The notes beneath the pieces were generated by a model that ran no database searches, was not told the origin of the DNA, and saw nothing but the letters and a program-made list of their open reading frames with translations. Of a stretch of 64,000 nucleotides of DNA, positions 25,882 to 35,029 are shown piece after piece. Each line of letters opens with the position of its first letter. Position 1 is the stretch's first letter. The stretch is from the NCBI GenBank assembly GCA_938045805.1, contig CALIBL010000019.1, forward strand, positions 17,995 through 81,994, read 5' to 3'. The position numbers were made by a program, and so were the translations under genes. The DNA is from an uncultured Rubripirellula sp. (GTDB taxonomy: Bacteria > Planctomycetota > Planctomycetia > Pirellulales > Pirellulaceae).

Positions 25882-26714
25882 TGAATGCAATCACATTACG
25901 ACTAAGGCAAGAGCCCGTTGTCGCGTTGGAAGCCGAAGTGATCACTCCGGATCGATTCGCTGAGATGTCTCACGAGGAGATCTGCTCCAGCATTGTCTAC
26001 CATGGAAAGCGTCAGCTTCGTTTGGATGAATTCTTTGACGTTGATGGTGAGCGTAGCGATCAATTGATTCTTCATGGTGATCTGCATCGAGTTCGTCATC
26101 TCGGTCGAGCGATGACACGCGGCTCTTTAACGGCTCACGGTGATGTGGGAATGCATCTTGGAGCACACATGAAGGCGGGTCAAATTGAGGTGTTTGGCAA
26201 CGCCAGCGACTGGGTTGGCGCGGAAATGTCCGGCGGAAAAATTCACGTTCACGGGCATGCTGGCCAGCAGGTCGGTGCTGCTTATCGTGGTAGCCTTGCC
26301 GGTATGAAAGGTGGTCTGATCATCATTGATGGGTCAGCGGGAATTGAAGTTGGAATGCGAATGCGACGGGGAACCATCGTTATCGGCGGACCGGCCAAAG
26401 ATTTTGTTGGCCTTCAGATGAAGGGCGGCACGATCGTGCTGCGAGACGGTGCGGAAATCCGAGCGGGTGCTTGGATGCAGAGAGGCACCATCATCTCGCT
26501 CAAGCCGCTCGATATGATGCCGACGTTTGCGAGAAGCGGTTTACAGAATCCGACCTTCATCTCTGTCTATTCGTCTCTCTTGAAGCCGCATGGGTGCGAA
26601 TTGCCCAACGATGCGGCTGCGGGTGGCTATCTGCGTTACGCGGGTGACCGAGCTGTACCCGGTAAGGGAGAGATTCTCGTGTGGCAGGAGCACTCTGCGA
26701 ATGAGGCCTACTAG
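25881..26714 (+). CDS. fwdC: Formylmethanofuran dehydrogenase subunit C
   Basis: A 277-residue protein with the right-handed beta-helix repeat shared with the glutamate synthase alpha C-terminal domain. Repeats of the type GDVGMHLGAHMKAGQIEVFG, GASDWVGAEMSGGKIHVHG-like, GLIIIDGSAGIEVGMRMRRG and FVGLQMKGGTIVLRDGAEI run through about residues 70-205. FwdC is the structural subunit that bridges FwdA and FwdB and helps form the formate channel. The start is ATG at 25881 overlapping the fwdA stop; the GTG at 25878 is less likely. It is the last gene of the block on this strand. No ferredoxin-like FwdE, FwdF or FwdG follows. Confidence 0.94.
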   Translation: MNAITLRLRQEPVVALEAEVITPDRFAEMSHEEICSSIVYHGKRQLRLDEFFDVDGERSDQLILHGDLHRVRHLGRAMTRGSLTAHGDVGMHLGAHMKAGQIEVFGNASDWVGAEMSGGKIHVHGHAGQQVGAAYRGSLAGMKGGLIIIDGSAGIEVGMRMRRGTIVIGGPAKDFVGLQMKGGTIVLRDGAEIRAGAWMQRGTIISLKPLDMMPTFARSGLQNPTFISVYSSLLKPHGCELPNDAAAGGYLRYAGDRAVPGKGEILVWQEHSANEAY

Positions 26715-26792
26715 GCTCAGGTTTTATGACGAATGCGTCTCGTTGAACCGATCCAGCGAACACGAATTGATGCGTGGTATTAACTCGCGGGT

Positions 26793-27239
26793 TTAACGCT
26801 CGACTCGGTGCAGTTCCACTTTGAAATGAAGTGTCGCATTGGGTGGGATGATCGGTGGTTGCCCGCTTTCACCGTAACCGAGTTCCGATGGAATCTCGAG
26901 CTCAATCATTCCTCCCTCGCCAACGAGTTGCATTCCTTCGGTCCAGCCTGGAATGACATTGGCAAGTCGGAAACTAGTTGATTCTCCGCGTTCGTAGGAC
27001 GAATCAAATGTCGTTCCGTCATCAAGCCAGCCGGTGTAATCCACGACGACTTGACTGGAAGGTACTGGTTTGGTTCCATCACTTTTTCGGAGGATGCGAT
27101 ACTTGAGTCCCGATTCAGTTTGCGAAAACTCTTTCGGGGCGTCAGCATCAATATCGGAGGGGCCACCTCTTTTCGCACCACATGAGCACAGTGAAAGTGT
27201 TAGCAACGTAGCGGTCAAAAGAAATAGAGCTCGATTCAT
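26793..27239 (-). CDS. FKBP-type peptidyl-prolyl cis-trans isomerase, lipoprotein
   Basis: A 148-residue protein with a lipoprotein signal (FLLTATLLTLSLCSCG) and one FKBP domain. The domain shows VVVDYTGWLDDGTTFDSSYE, ANVIPGWTEGMQLVGEGGMI, ELGYGESGQPPIIPPNATL and HFKVELHRV, all normal for FKBP. It would act as a proline isomerase or chaperone in the periplasm. The open frame reaches 27296, but the ATG at 27239 gives a normal signal peptide. It lies downstream of the sulfatase gene on the same strand, 56 bases away, and converges with fwdC. Confidence 0.92.
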   Translation of the reverse strand: MNRALFLLTATLLTLSLCSCGAKRGGPSDIDADAPKEFSQTESGLKYRILRKSDGTKPVPSSQVVVDYTGWLDDGTTFDSSYERGESTSFRLANVIPGWTEGMQLVGEGGMIELEIPSELGYGESGQPPIIPPNATLHFKVELHRVER

Positions 27240-27295
27240 CGGAGTTGATCTCATCATCTCATCATCGGTGATTGATTGATTTCGGTACGTACGCA

Positions 27296-29215
27296 TCAGG
27301 GCACTTGATTGTTCGTGCCAAGGAGTTCGTTGACCGCGCGGTTTGCCACGCGAACAATGTACTTATTGGGTTGATCGTGCAGGGCAGCTTTCAAAGCGTC
27401 GAGTGCAGGACGGGCTTGTTCGTCCATCTCGTCCAAAACAATCGCAGCCGCAAGGCGGCCCCACTGATGATCACCCCTTAATTCTTGCATGAGAACATTC
27501 AAGGCGATTTCGGTTTCCCCCAACCTTGAGACAGCCCTTGCAGACGCGATTCTAACGTTCGGCGAGCGATCCTTTAATCCGGATTTTGCAACTTCTAGAG
27601 CGGTTTTTGCTTCTGGTCCAATGTTGCCGATCCCCGTCATCGCCCAGTAGCGAGTTGAAGCGTCATTTGATGATGCAGCATCGATAAGATCCTGCAGCGC
27701 CTGGATCCCCTCTGAAGCCTTTGTCGCAACATCGACCAGTTGGTTGAGTGTCTTTTCAGGTGTATCTCCAGTTACTGAGGATCGCCCTTTCAATAAATCA
27801 GGGTGCAGAATCTCATATCTGGATCCGGCCTGGCTTTCTTGGATGACGATTTCCGCTTCGGGAACAAGGCCGATGTCACCAATGTCACGCTGCCACTGTG
27901 CAAGGGCCGAACGCATCTCTTGGAGGCGTGCTTGATGTTTGGGGTCTGCGGCCAAGTTGTTAATCTCGTGAGGATCCGACTCGACGTCATAAAGTTCTTC
28001 AACCGGCTTTCGTTCCGCCGAGAAAATCTTCCCCGCCTCGGTTAGCTTCTCAGTGTTTTCAGCCTTCCGTATTTCCAGCATTGTTGCACCTTTTTCTGGT
28101 GTGTTCATGTACTGGTAGTAGGGCTTCAATGGCTCGAAGTTACGAATGTATCGATACTTCGGTCCTCGCACAGATCGAATGATGTCGTATCTTTCGTCCA
28201 TCCGGTCTCGGGCACCATAAATGTATTTTCTTTTGGCGGGTAAGCGATGACCGAGGAATGGTTGTCCTTGCAGGTAGGATGGAAGTTTGAGTCCAGCGAG
28301 ATTCAGGACCGTCGGGCCAAAGTCAATTGAGCTGACCAACTGTGATTCAACGGATCCCGGCTGGCCTTGATTCCCAACACGATAGGCTTCAGGGATTCGC
28401 ACGATCAGCGGTATATGTGTTCCCGACTCGTAAAGCCAACGCTTCGCTCTGGGGAGACCGATGCCATGGTCAGACCAGAAGAAGATGATCGTGTTTTCAT
28501 AAAGCCCAGCTTCTCTTAATTCTTCAATGAGTTTGCCGGCCCAATGATCCATTGCCGTAATCAATTCATAATTGCGTTTCCAGTCTTCACGTACCGTCAT
28601 AGTGTCCGGATAGTACGGTGGAAGTGTTGTGAGTTTGGCAGCGTCCTGACGCTCGCTGCTTTTCAAGTCACGCGTGACTTGTTGATACTTTGACTTGCTG
28701 GCGATCCCGCTCTCATGGCAGCCGGTGAAATTGAAGACGGCAAAGAAAGGCTGCTCTGGATTTTCGCGATTTTTCCAATGTGCTTTTGATCCGGATTCAT
28801 TCCAGATCTCCTTTGGGTTGGGCTCATTGAATTGGTAATCAGTCTTGCTGTTATTGGTGCAGTAGTATCCTGCGTCCTTCAAATGAGTGGGGAATGGATC
28901 GAGCCACTCGGGTAGCTTCGCATTGCATCTCATGTGATGAGTTCCAATGCTGTTCTGGTACATCCCCGTGATGATACCTGATCGACACGGGGCACAGACT
29001 CCCGCCGTGGTGTAGGCATGTGTGTAACGTACGCCTTGCCGAGCGAGTGCATCGAGATGTGGAGTGATTGCATGAGGGTCACCGTAGCAACCCAAGTGGG
29101 GGCTGATGTCTTCGCAGGAAATCCAAATCACATTTGGGCGTTCATCATTTGCCAAAGCAAAGATACATTGCGCCAAGATGAGTAGGAGGGTGCGAGCGAT
29201 CAGTCGAGGAGTCAT
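27296..29215 (-). CDS. Sulfatase with C-terminal HEAT repeats
   Basis: A 639-residue secreted protein with a signal peptide (1-22), then a type I sulfatase domain. The formylglycine motif is C74-A-P-C-R78, followed by SGIITGMYQNSIGTHHMRC. Metal-binding positions are at SCEDISPHLGCYG and FFWSDHGIGLPRAKRWLYES. The last about 130 residues are HEAT/PBS-lyase repeats (NVRIASARAVSRLGETEIAL). The family cleaves sulfate esters from carbohydrates after Cys74 is oxidised by a formylglycine-generating enzyme. Planctomycetes use many such enzymes on sulfated algal polysaccharides. The HEAT tail, seen in other planctomycete sulfatases, may mediate docking. Confidence 0.94.
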   Translation of the reverse strand: MTPRLIARTLLLILAQCIFALANDERPNVIWISCEDISPHLGCYGDPHAITPHLDALARQGVRYTHAYTTAGVCAPCRSGIITGMYQNSIGTHHMRCNAKLPEWLDPFPTHLKDAGYYCTNNSKTDYQFNEPNPKEIWNESGSKAHWKNRENPEQPFFAVFNFTGCHESGIASKSKYQQVTRDLKSSERQDAAKLTTLPPYYPDTMTVREDWKRNYELITAMDHWAGKLIEELREAGLYENTIIFFWSDHGIGLPRAKRWLYESGTHIPLIVRIPEAYRVGNQGQPGSVESQLVSSIDFGPTVLNLAGLKLPSYLQGQPFLGHRLPAKRKYIYGARDRMDERYDIIRSVRGPKYRYIRNFEPLKPYYQYMNTPEKGATMLEIRKAENTEKLTEAGKIFSAERKPVEELYDVESDPHEINNLAADPKHQARLQEMRSALAQWQRDIGDIGLVPEAEIVIQESQAGSRYEILHPDLLKGRSSVTGDTPEKTLNQLVDVATKASEGIQALQDLIDAASSNDASTRYWAMTGIGNIGPEAKTALEVAKSGLKDRSPNVRIASARAVSRLGETEIALNVLMQELRGDHQWGRLAAAIVLDEMDEQARPALDALKAALHDQPNKYIVRVANRAVNELLGTNNQVP

Positions 29216-29320
29216 GTTGAATAACGCGAATAAAGGCGATGCAACTGGGTTTCGGAGTTCATTTGCATTTTTGGCTAATGAACGTTCGTGTGAAAAGTCA
29301 GCAGTTTAGCTTTTTCAATT

Positions 29321-30484
29321 TTAATTGGGCGTGTCCTGGCCAATCAGCGTTGCTATCTGTCCCGCAAGTGTGTTGACAGAACCCTTCCCATCGGGATGGA
29401 GTCGACTACTGAGAAACACAAAGATTCGATCTTTTCCTGGGTCGATCCAGAAGACCGTCCCCGTGAAACCGCCGTGGCCGAACGCTTCGTCCGAAAGATT
29501 GTCGCCTCGATTACTTGAGTAGGGGGATTGGTGGTCCCAGCCATAGGTTCTCGTTCCCCTTGGTGTCTCGCGAGGCGTGGTCATGACTCCGAAGGTTGCC
29601 GGGTTCAATACTTCTGGATGCGTTTTGCCTCGATGAAGCATCGCCTGACCAAAGATAGCCAGATCGCGTGCGGTTGAAAACAGTCCAGCGTGACCGGCGA
29701 TTCCACCCATCAGGTGAGCGCGAGGATCGTGTACTTCACCTCGCATCCATTTACCATCTCTCTTTTCTGTCGCAGCGGATCGATCCCTCAGTTGCGAGGA
29801 GGGTAGAAATCCCGTTTCTTTCATTCCGAGTGGTTCATAGATCTGTTGTCGAGTGAATTGATCAAGATTGACACCCGAAACTTTCTCAACCAGTTTCCCA
29901 AGAACGATGAAGCCAACGTCGCTGTACATGAAGCGCTCGCCGCGTTTGGCTGACATCTTGAGATTGCAAATGTTTTCCCAAGCAACTTCAGGACCTTCTT
30001 GGTAATCCTTCAACGAGTTGTCTGGAATCAATCCTCCGGTGTGAAGCATCAGTTCTGACACCAGGATGGACTCTTTGCCGTGCCCCGTAAATTCAGGAAG
30101 GTATTTTGATGCCGGTTGATCTAACGCGACTTTACCTTCTTGAACCAAATGCATGACCGCAGTTGCAGTTGCAACGGGTTTTGTAATCGAAGCTAAATCA
30201 AAGATGGTGTCCTTCGTCATTCGTTCCGCATGATCGCTTTGTAAACGATAGCCAAATGCTTTTTCATACAGGATGCTGTCGTGATTAGCGACCAGCACCA
30301 CCGCGCCTGCCATTTGGCCGTCTAGAATCCCTTTTTCAACCAGTTCGGTGATCGCTGCATCGTGTCGGTAACTTTCAGGTTCCAATGCGATGCACGGTGA
30401 GTGCAGATTGAGAACGATCGTTGTGAACGCTAGTGTGAGCAGCAAGCAAGAAAGTGAAGTGCCAATCGCGAAATATTTAAGCAC
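29321..30484 (-). CDS. Serine beta-lactamase-like hydrolase (class C/esterase family)
   Basis: A 387-residue secreted protein with a signal segment (about 5-33). It has the SxxK motif S99-I-T-K102 (FDLASITKPVATATAV), the second motif Tyr-Ser-Asp in MYSDVGFIVLGKLVEKVSG, and a late HGG in AFGHGGFTGTVFWIDP that takes the place of KTG. It belongs to the penicillin-binding-protein-like group that includes EstB esterases and D-amino peptidases. The substrate is unknown and antibiotic resistance should not be assumed. The start is GTG at 30484. Neighbours (sulfatase, TruB) do not suggest a pathway. Confidence 0.9.
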   Translation of the reverse strand: MLKYFAIGTSLSCLLLTLAFTTIVLNLHSPCIALEPESYRHDAAITELVEKGILDGQMAGAVVLVANHDSILYEKAFGYRLQSDHAERMTKDTIFDLASITKPVATATAVMHLVQEGKVALDQPASKYLPEFTGHGKESILVSELMLHTGGLIPDNSLKDYQEGPEVAWENICNLKMSAKRGERFMYSDVGFIVLGKLVEKVSGVNLDQFTRQQIYEPLGMKETGFLPSSQLRDRSAATEKRDGKWMRGEVHDPRAHLMGGIAGHAGLFSTARDLAIFGQAMLHRGKTHPEVLNPATFGVMTTPRETPRGTRTYGWDHQSPYSSNRGDNLSDEAFGHGGFTGTVFWIDPGKDRIFVFLSSRLHPDGKGSVNTLAGQIATLIGQDTPN

Positions 30485-30572
30485 CTGTCGTACATCCGTT
30501 AGTGGTGAGTCTTTTAGATGGGAAAATCTTGGTCATTAGTTTAGCGGATGATTGCGTGCTGAAGTGTGATGG

Positions 30573-31580
30573 CTAACCTTCAAGATGGTTGCTTTCGTTT
30601 GTTTCAATCGCACCGACGCTACCTTCCGCAATTCTTTTTGCAGGAGGGAAAACGCGATGCGGATGCCAGCGATCGTCTTTGATTCGCAGAAGGGCTGCTA
30701 ATTCCCCTGTTTCAGTTAACGCTGCTAGTTCCGGAACTGAGATGGAAGGAGCGTTCAACGGATGAGTTTGACTCAGGCGAGTGCTTTTGGTGCAGTTTGC
30801 CAAGGTAGGCCCCTGGGTTGATTGGATGTCAATGAACTGTCCGTAATACGCTTGTTTGATTTCTCTTGTTGAGAGGATAACTTGAGGTAAGTGCTGGACG
30901 GCCAGTGTCGGTGGCAAAAGGTGATCGCTCAGATTCCCGTCTTTGATGGCTGCAGTATCAATCGAATCAGCTTCGTGAAAAGGACCGATCTCGGTCCTTT
31001 TCAAAGCGGTCATGATGGCAAAGGTTCCCACTTTTTTTGCCATGTCGGCACCGATGGATCGGATGTAGGTTCCTGATCCACAGGTGATTTCTAGGGTGAG
31101 GTTAGGGTAAGAGTAATGATGGATGATGATTTCATCGACTTGTACCTCGCGACTTGGCATATCAAAAGTCTCGCCGTTTCTAGCTCGCTCATAAGCACGT
31201 TTCCCATCAACGTGTATGGCCGAGAAGGCGGAGGGGGTTTGTCGGATCCGGCCAATCATGCTTCGCGCCGCGTCATCGATGCTTTGCCGATTAGGTATCG
31301 GTAGACCTTCAGGGCAGGTGCTTTCGGTCTCGATGTCTTCTGATGGGCTGTGTTCACCAAGCCTGAACTCACCGATGTATCGCTTGGGATACGCTTGGAC
31401 ATGCGTCACTAATTTTGCGGCTGGACCCAATCCGAGGACAAGGACACCTGTTGCGAGCGGGTCGAGTGTGCCTGCGTGACCTACTTTGACTTTTCGTAAA
31501 CGTCGCTGCACAAGGTTCACGACATCTCGCGATGTCATACCGCTTGGTTTGTTGCAATTAAGAAATCCGAACCAAGTCAT
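30573..31580 (-). CDS. truB: tRNA pseudouridine-55 synthase TruB
   Basis: A 335-residue enzyme with the TruB core MTWFGFLNCNKPSGMTSRDV and catalytic Asp40 in VGHAGTLDPLATGVLVLGLG. RYIGEFRLGEHSPSEDIETE, the motif II region SAIHVDGKRAYERARNGE, and EITCGSGTYIRSIGADMAKK follow. It converts U55 in the T-loop of tRNA to pseudouridine. In many bacteria truB follows rbfA and infB, but here it stands alone. The C-terminal about 70 residues are less conserved (PUA-like region expected). Confidence 0.96.
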   Translation of the reverse strand: MTWFGFLNCNKPSGMTSRDVVNLVQRRLRKVKVGHAGTLDPLATGVLVLGLGPAAKLVTHVQAYPKRYIGEFRLGEHSPSEDIETESTCPEGLPIPNRQSIDDAARSMIGRIRQTPSAFSAIHVDGKRAYERARNGETFDMPSREVQVDEIIIHHYSYPNLTLEITCGSGTYIRSIGADMAKKVGTFAIMTALKRTEIGPFHEADSIDTAAIKDGNLSDHLLPPTLAVQHLPQVILSTREIKQAYYGQFIDIQSTQGPTLANCTKSTRLSQTHPLNAPSISVPELAALTETGELAALLRIKDDRWHPHRVFPPAKRIAEGSVGAIETNESNHLEG

Positions 31581-31754
31581 GTTAGAGCAGTACCTTGCAG
31601 GGCTTCTCGAAGTAATTGGTCATCGTTAGTCTTACAGCGTACGGGGCGAGTCCGATTTTTCGGTGCGAGCGATTGGAATTGTCCGCCATCAAATGGGTTT
31701 TTAAGAGATCCGTTTGATTGATACAACCTGACGTTTCGTCACTGAGGAAAGATA

Positions 31755-32285
31755 ATGCCCTCCAATAAAAATGAAACCGTTCTACTCCGTGGTAATCGAT
31801 TCAACGTGCATTTGATGCACCTCGAGGGAAGCGATGGCAAGACTTACGAGCGTGAGGTGATACGACATCCTGGTGCAGTCGTGCTGGTTCCCGTTCTTGA
31901 TTCTGAACATGTGGTTCTGATTGAGAACTCACGCCCAACGGTGGGTGAGACGTTACTCGAATTGCCTGCCGGTACGATGGACTGGGAGGAAGCACCTGAG
32001 GCGACTGCCGTGAGGGAATTAGCCGAGGAGACGGGGTACCGAGCGGAACGCTACACATTACTGCATGAGTTTTACTCCGCTCCCGGTATTAGCGATGAAT
32101 TAATGTATCTCTATGTCGCCGAGGGTCTTACCGCCGGCGAACATGCTAGAGAGGCAGTTGAAGAGATTGAGAATCGAATTGCTTCACGATCTGAAATCAT
32201 TCAGTGGATCCATGAAGGGCGGATTCGTGATGGCAAGACCCTGATCGGCTTGTACGCTTTCTTGCACTCACCAAAATTCCAATGA
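31755..32285 (+). CDS. Nudix hydrolase, ADP-ribose pyrophosphatase type
   Basis: A 176-residue protein with a full Nudix box (GTMDWEEAPEATAVRELAEE then TGY, fitting Gx5Ex7REUxEExGU) and the upstream beta segment VVLVPVLDSEHVVLIENSRP. The EFYSAPGISDELMYLYVAEG segment after the box is typical of ADP-ribose pyrophosphatases. It probably hydrolyses ADP-ribose or a related nucleoside diphosphate sugar in the cytoplasm. A good ribosome binding site (GAGGAAAG) precedes the ATG. It converges with the rlmKL-like gene. Confidence 0.92.
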   Translation: MPSNKNETVLLRGNRFNVHLMHLEGSDGKTYEREVIRHPGAVVLVPVLDSEHVVLIENSRPTVGETLLELPAGTMDWEEAPEATAVRELAEETGYRAERYTLLHEFYSAPGISDELMYLYVAEGLTAGEHAREAVEEIENRIASRSEIIQWIHEGRIRDGKTLIGLYAFLHSPKFQ

Positions 32286-32312
32286 CTTGCTCGGCGTGCG
32301 ATGCTGTCTCGA

Positions 32313-32335
32313 TCCCTTTGCTCCTGGAGCAGGGA
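32313..32335. terminator. Hairpin between convergent nudix and rlmKL-like genes
   Basis: A two-part stem (5 bp, 2-nt bulge, then 5 bp around GCTCCTGGAGC) lies between the two stop codons. It could act as a terminator in both directions, but neither strand has a U-run. Confidence 0.3.
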
Positions 32336-32369
32336 CTTGCTTCTACGTTTCTGCTACCAGCGATGCGCC

Positions 32370-34676
32370 CTAGCGAACGAGTCTCCAGCACCGATGAATT
32401 CGCCGGTTGCGGAAATCTTCTGGAACCGTCTGGCGGGAGATCTCGTGAGCTTCACTCAGATCGAGATTCTCAGGTTGGAACTTAAATCTGCGAAAATTGG
32501 TCGAGAAGTAAATAACACCGCCGGGGATGACTAACGGCAAGACGCGTTCCAGCAATTGTTCTGCTTGACCCTGAACGGTCCAGTCTTTCTCAGTTCGCTT
32601 GCTGTTGGAAAAAGTGGGTGGATCGATGACCACCAAATCATAGGTCGGTTTTACGGGGTGATCTTGGATGAATTGCATGGTGTCTTGATGGATGAACTGG
32701 TGCTGATCGCCATCGAGTCCATTAATCGCAAGATTTGATTTGGCCCAATCCAAATAGTTTCGAGAAAGGTCAACGCTGACGGTGCTCTTTGCATCGCCAT
32801 CCGCGGCATAGACGGTGAAGGACCCCGTGTAGCAGAACAGGTTGAGGAAATGTTTTCCTTTTGCTTGATCTCGCACCAGTCCGCGAGTGATTCGATGATC
32901 AAGAAAGAGTCCGGTGTCAACATAGTCAGCAAGATTGACCAAAAATTTGAGTCCACCCTCTCTAACCTCTTTCCGTATAAACGTCTCAGCAACTTTGTCA
33001 TGCTGAGTTTTACCTTTTTGCCTTCCACGACGTTTCAGGTAGATGTTCTGTTTTGAGACGTTTAATCCGTCAGCGGCTGTTTGTGCCATCAGATCCAACC
33101 AGTTGCCGTGCTCCGCGGGATCCCTCTCGTGCGGCCGATCGTATTCGGTGATATGAATGGAGTCTTCGTAAAGATCGACAACGAGGGGGATTTCTGGGAT
33201 ATCTCTCTCGTAGATTCGATAGCAGGTAATGCCGCGTTTGGCGGGCCATTTTCGGAGGTGCTTTGCTCGCTTTCGAATTCGACTGGCAAACAGCTCAGCT
33301 TGTTCTCGTGATTTTGTGGACAGTTCACCAAAGGCAGCTGGACCCGATGCGTGCTCGTAGCGTGGTTCATGTTTGGTTTGATGATGAGGATCGGTATCCT
33401 TTGGTTCTGCTAAATCGTGTCCTTTCCGCTGAACCTCCGCAGTGGTATTGGATCCATTAGCAGTGGCCGCAGTGGAGGTGTTGCTTGCAGAGTCTTCGGG
33501 GTCTTTCTCGCCGTTGTGCGGCGAGTTGGTGACGGGCTTAGGCCCATGGAATTGAAAGTAGGTCATCGGTGCACCGCCGCTGTAAAGCTTGCGGCGTCGA
33601 TCCGCTGGGCGCCCGAGCAGTGACTCAAGTTTTCTGAAATCGGCTAGGACATAGTGTGACCAGGTCGGGAGCCGTCTGAAGAGATCGGGGAGTTGGTGAT
33701 AGTAGTCATCGCGTTCACGAATCGACGAAAAATGTTCTTCAGCTGGCGGGACGGCCACTAAGCATCCGAATCGTCTTTGGTTTCTGATTTGATGCAGATC
33801 TGCGCGGTCGAAATGAATTGCGTCCGTCACTCCGGCAAATTTTGCGTTTGCTCGCGCTTTGGTCAGCATTCGGTCATCGTGGTCAAACGCAAGAATTCGA
33901 GTTTCGAGTTTGTCTTCGGATTGGCTTTCAGCTTCGTTGCGTAATTCACGAGAAAGTGACAACGACTCAGGGGACCAATCTTCACATGCGAAAGATCTAC
34001 CGAGCCCCGGAGCCCTATTCAAGCCAATCATTGCAGCTTCGATCGCAATGGTAGCACCTCGGCAAAACGGCGTTACCAGCGGTCGTCCGCTACGCCAGTA
34101 GCTCAGCATGATCAGCGCAGCCGCAAGGGTTTCTTTGATCTGAGGAGATGAGCCGGCTTGATGGTAACCTCGCCGGTTCAAGCCAACCCCCGTTGTGTCG
34201 ATTGTTAATGTTGCGTGATCTTTAAGAAGAGTGAAATCCACTCGAAAGCTGGCTCCATTTTCTGGCAGTTCCGTGTGTTGGAAATCACGGAGTAAGGATT
34301 GGGCGATTGCTTTCTTGATTGCACGTTGGCAGGCGGGAACGCTCGTGAGCTGCGAGCGGATACATCGTCCACTCACGGGAAATTGACCATCGGCTGCGAT
34401 GTAGGGTGTCCAATCCAGATCACGAGTCGATTCAAAAAGAGCATCAAAGTTGGGGGCGGGAAAGTCGCCCACCTTGATCAGGATCCGGTCCGCGGTTCGC
34501 AGCCACAGATTCGATTTGAGAATCGCTCGATGATCTCCTTCAAAGGCGACTCGTCCGGGTTCCACGACTTTTGCCGGTAATTGGAGCGATTCTAATTCGC
34601 GGCGGAGAAGCGACTCGAGCCCAAAGGCGCAGGTGGCGAGAAGTTGGTGTCGGATATTGGTTCGTGCGTGATTCAT
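32370..34676 (-). CDS. rlmKL: RlmKL-type 23S rRNA methyltransferase; N-terminal RlmL half looks degenerate
   Basis: A 768-residue homologue of E. coli RlmKL (702). It has an N-terminal THUMP-like region (about 45-165), then an RlmL-like Rossmann half and, after a low-complexity linker (about 400-470), an RlmK half. The RlmK half keeps FLNLFCYTGSFTVYAADGDA and the DLVVIDPPTFSNSKR motif, so m7G2069 methylation (E. coli numbering) is expected. In the RlmL half the SAM loop reads TPFCRGAT (202-209) where DPxCGSGT is expected. The catalytic NPPY position reads AVPPA (308-312). The m2G2445 activity is therefore doubtful. Confidence 0.88.
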   Translation of the reverse strand: MNHARTNIRHQLLATCAFGLESLLRRELESLQLPAKVVEPGRVAFEGDHRAILKSNLWLRTADRILIKVGDFPAPNFDALFESTRDLDWTPYIAADGQFPVSGRCIRSQLTSVPACQRAIKKAIAQSLLRDFQHTELPENGASFRVDFTLLKDHATLTIDTTGVGLNRRGYHQAGSSPQIKETLAAALIMLSYWRSGRPLVTPFCRGATIAIEAAMIGLNRAPGLGRSFACEDWSPESLSLSRELRNEAESQSEDKLETRILAFDHDDRMLTKARANAKFAGVTDAIHFDRADLHQIRNQRRFGCLVAVPPAEEHFSSIRERDDYYHQLPDLFRRLPTWSHYVLADFRKLESLLGRPADRRRKLYSGGAPMTYFQFHGPKPVTNSPHNGEKDPEDSASNTSTAATANGSNTTAEVQRKGHDLAEPKDTDPHHQTKHEPRYEHASGPAAFGELSTKSREQAELFASRIRKRAKHLRKWPAKRGITCYRIYERDIPEIPLVVDLYEDSIHITEYDRPHERDPAEHGNWLDLMAQTAADGLNVSKQNIYLKRRGRQKGKTQHDKVAETFIRKEVREGGLKFLVNLADYVDTGLFLDHRITRGLVRDQAKGKHFLNLFCYTGSFTVYAADGDAKSTVSVDLSRNYLDWAKSNLAINGLDGDQHQFIHQDTMQFIQDHPVKPTYDLVVIDPPTFSNSKRTEKDWTVQGQAEQLLERVLPLVIPGGVIYFSTNFRRFKFQPENLDLSEAHEISRQTVPEDFRNRRIHRCWRLVR

Positions 34677-35029
34677 GAGGATTTAGAACCGGCAAGGTTC
34701 CATCGTGTGCTAGTCCTATCCTGATCACTTGATGAATGGCAGTTAGGATAATTGCGAGTTGGTTGCCGCGTGGATTCGAACGCATTCACGCAACGCGGCT
34801 TTCGGCGTGAACTTGGTACCTTTCTCGCTTGATCAACGTTATCGCAGTGACTCGTTTGTGTCGATTTCCATCGATTTGAGAACGATCATGAAGGTTTCAG
34901 CAATTAAATCGTCATCACACACCATAATCTCAGAGCAGATCGCTTCACCTCTGGTGGTTGCTGTGGGATGATACCGCCTACCCTCAGCAATCCGTAATGC
35001 CGTTTCTTCGCACCCGTGAGTGCAGCTGA
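34677..35029. other. Divergent intergenic region, no gene seen
   Basis: This 353-base region separates rlmKL and arsS and must hold promoters for both. An ATG at 34888 opens only a 27-codon frame with no family likeness. No convincing promoter boxes, hairpin or arsenic-type operator could be assigned by eye. Confidence 0.45.

Noticed and set aside
34765..34790. tRNA T-loop-like sequence (GGATTCGAACGC)
   Set aside because: Flanking bases do not form the T stem on either strand, and no anticodon or acceptor arm can be built around it.
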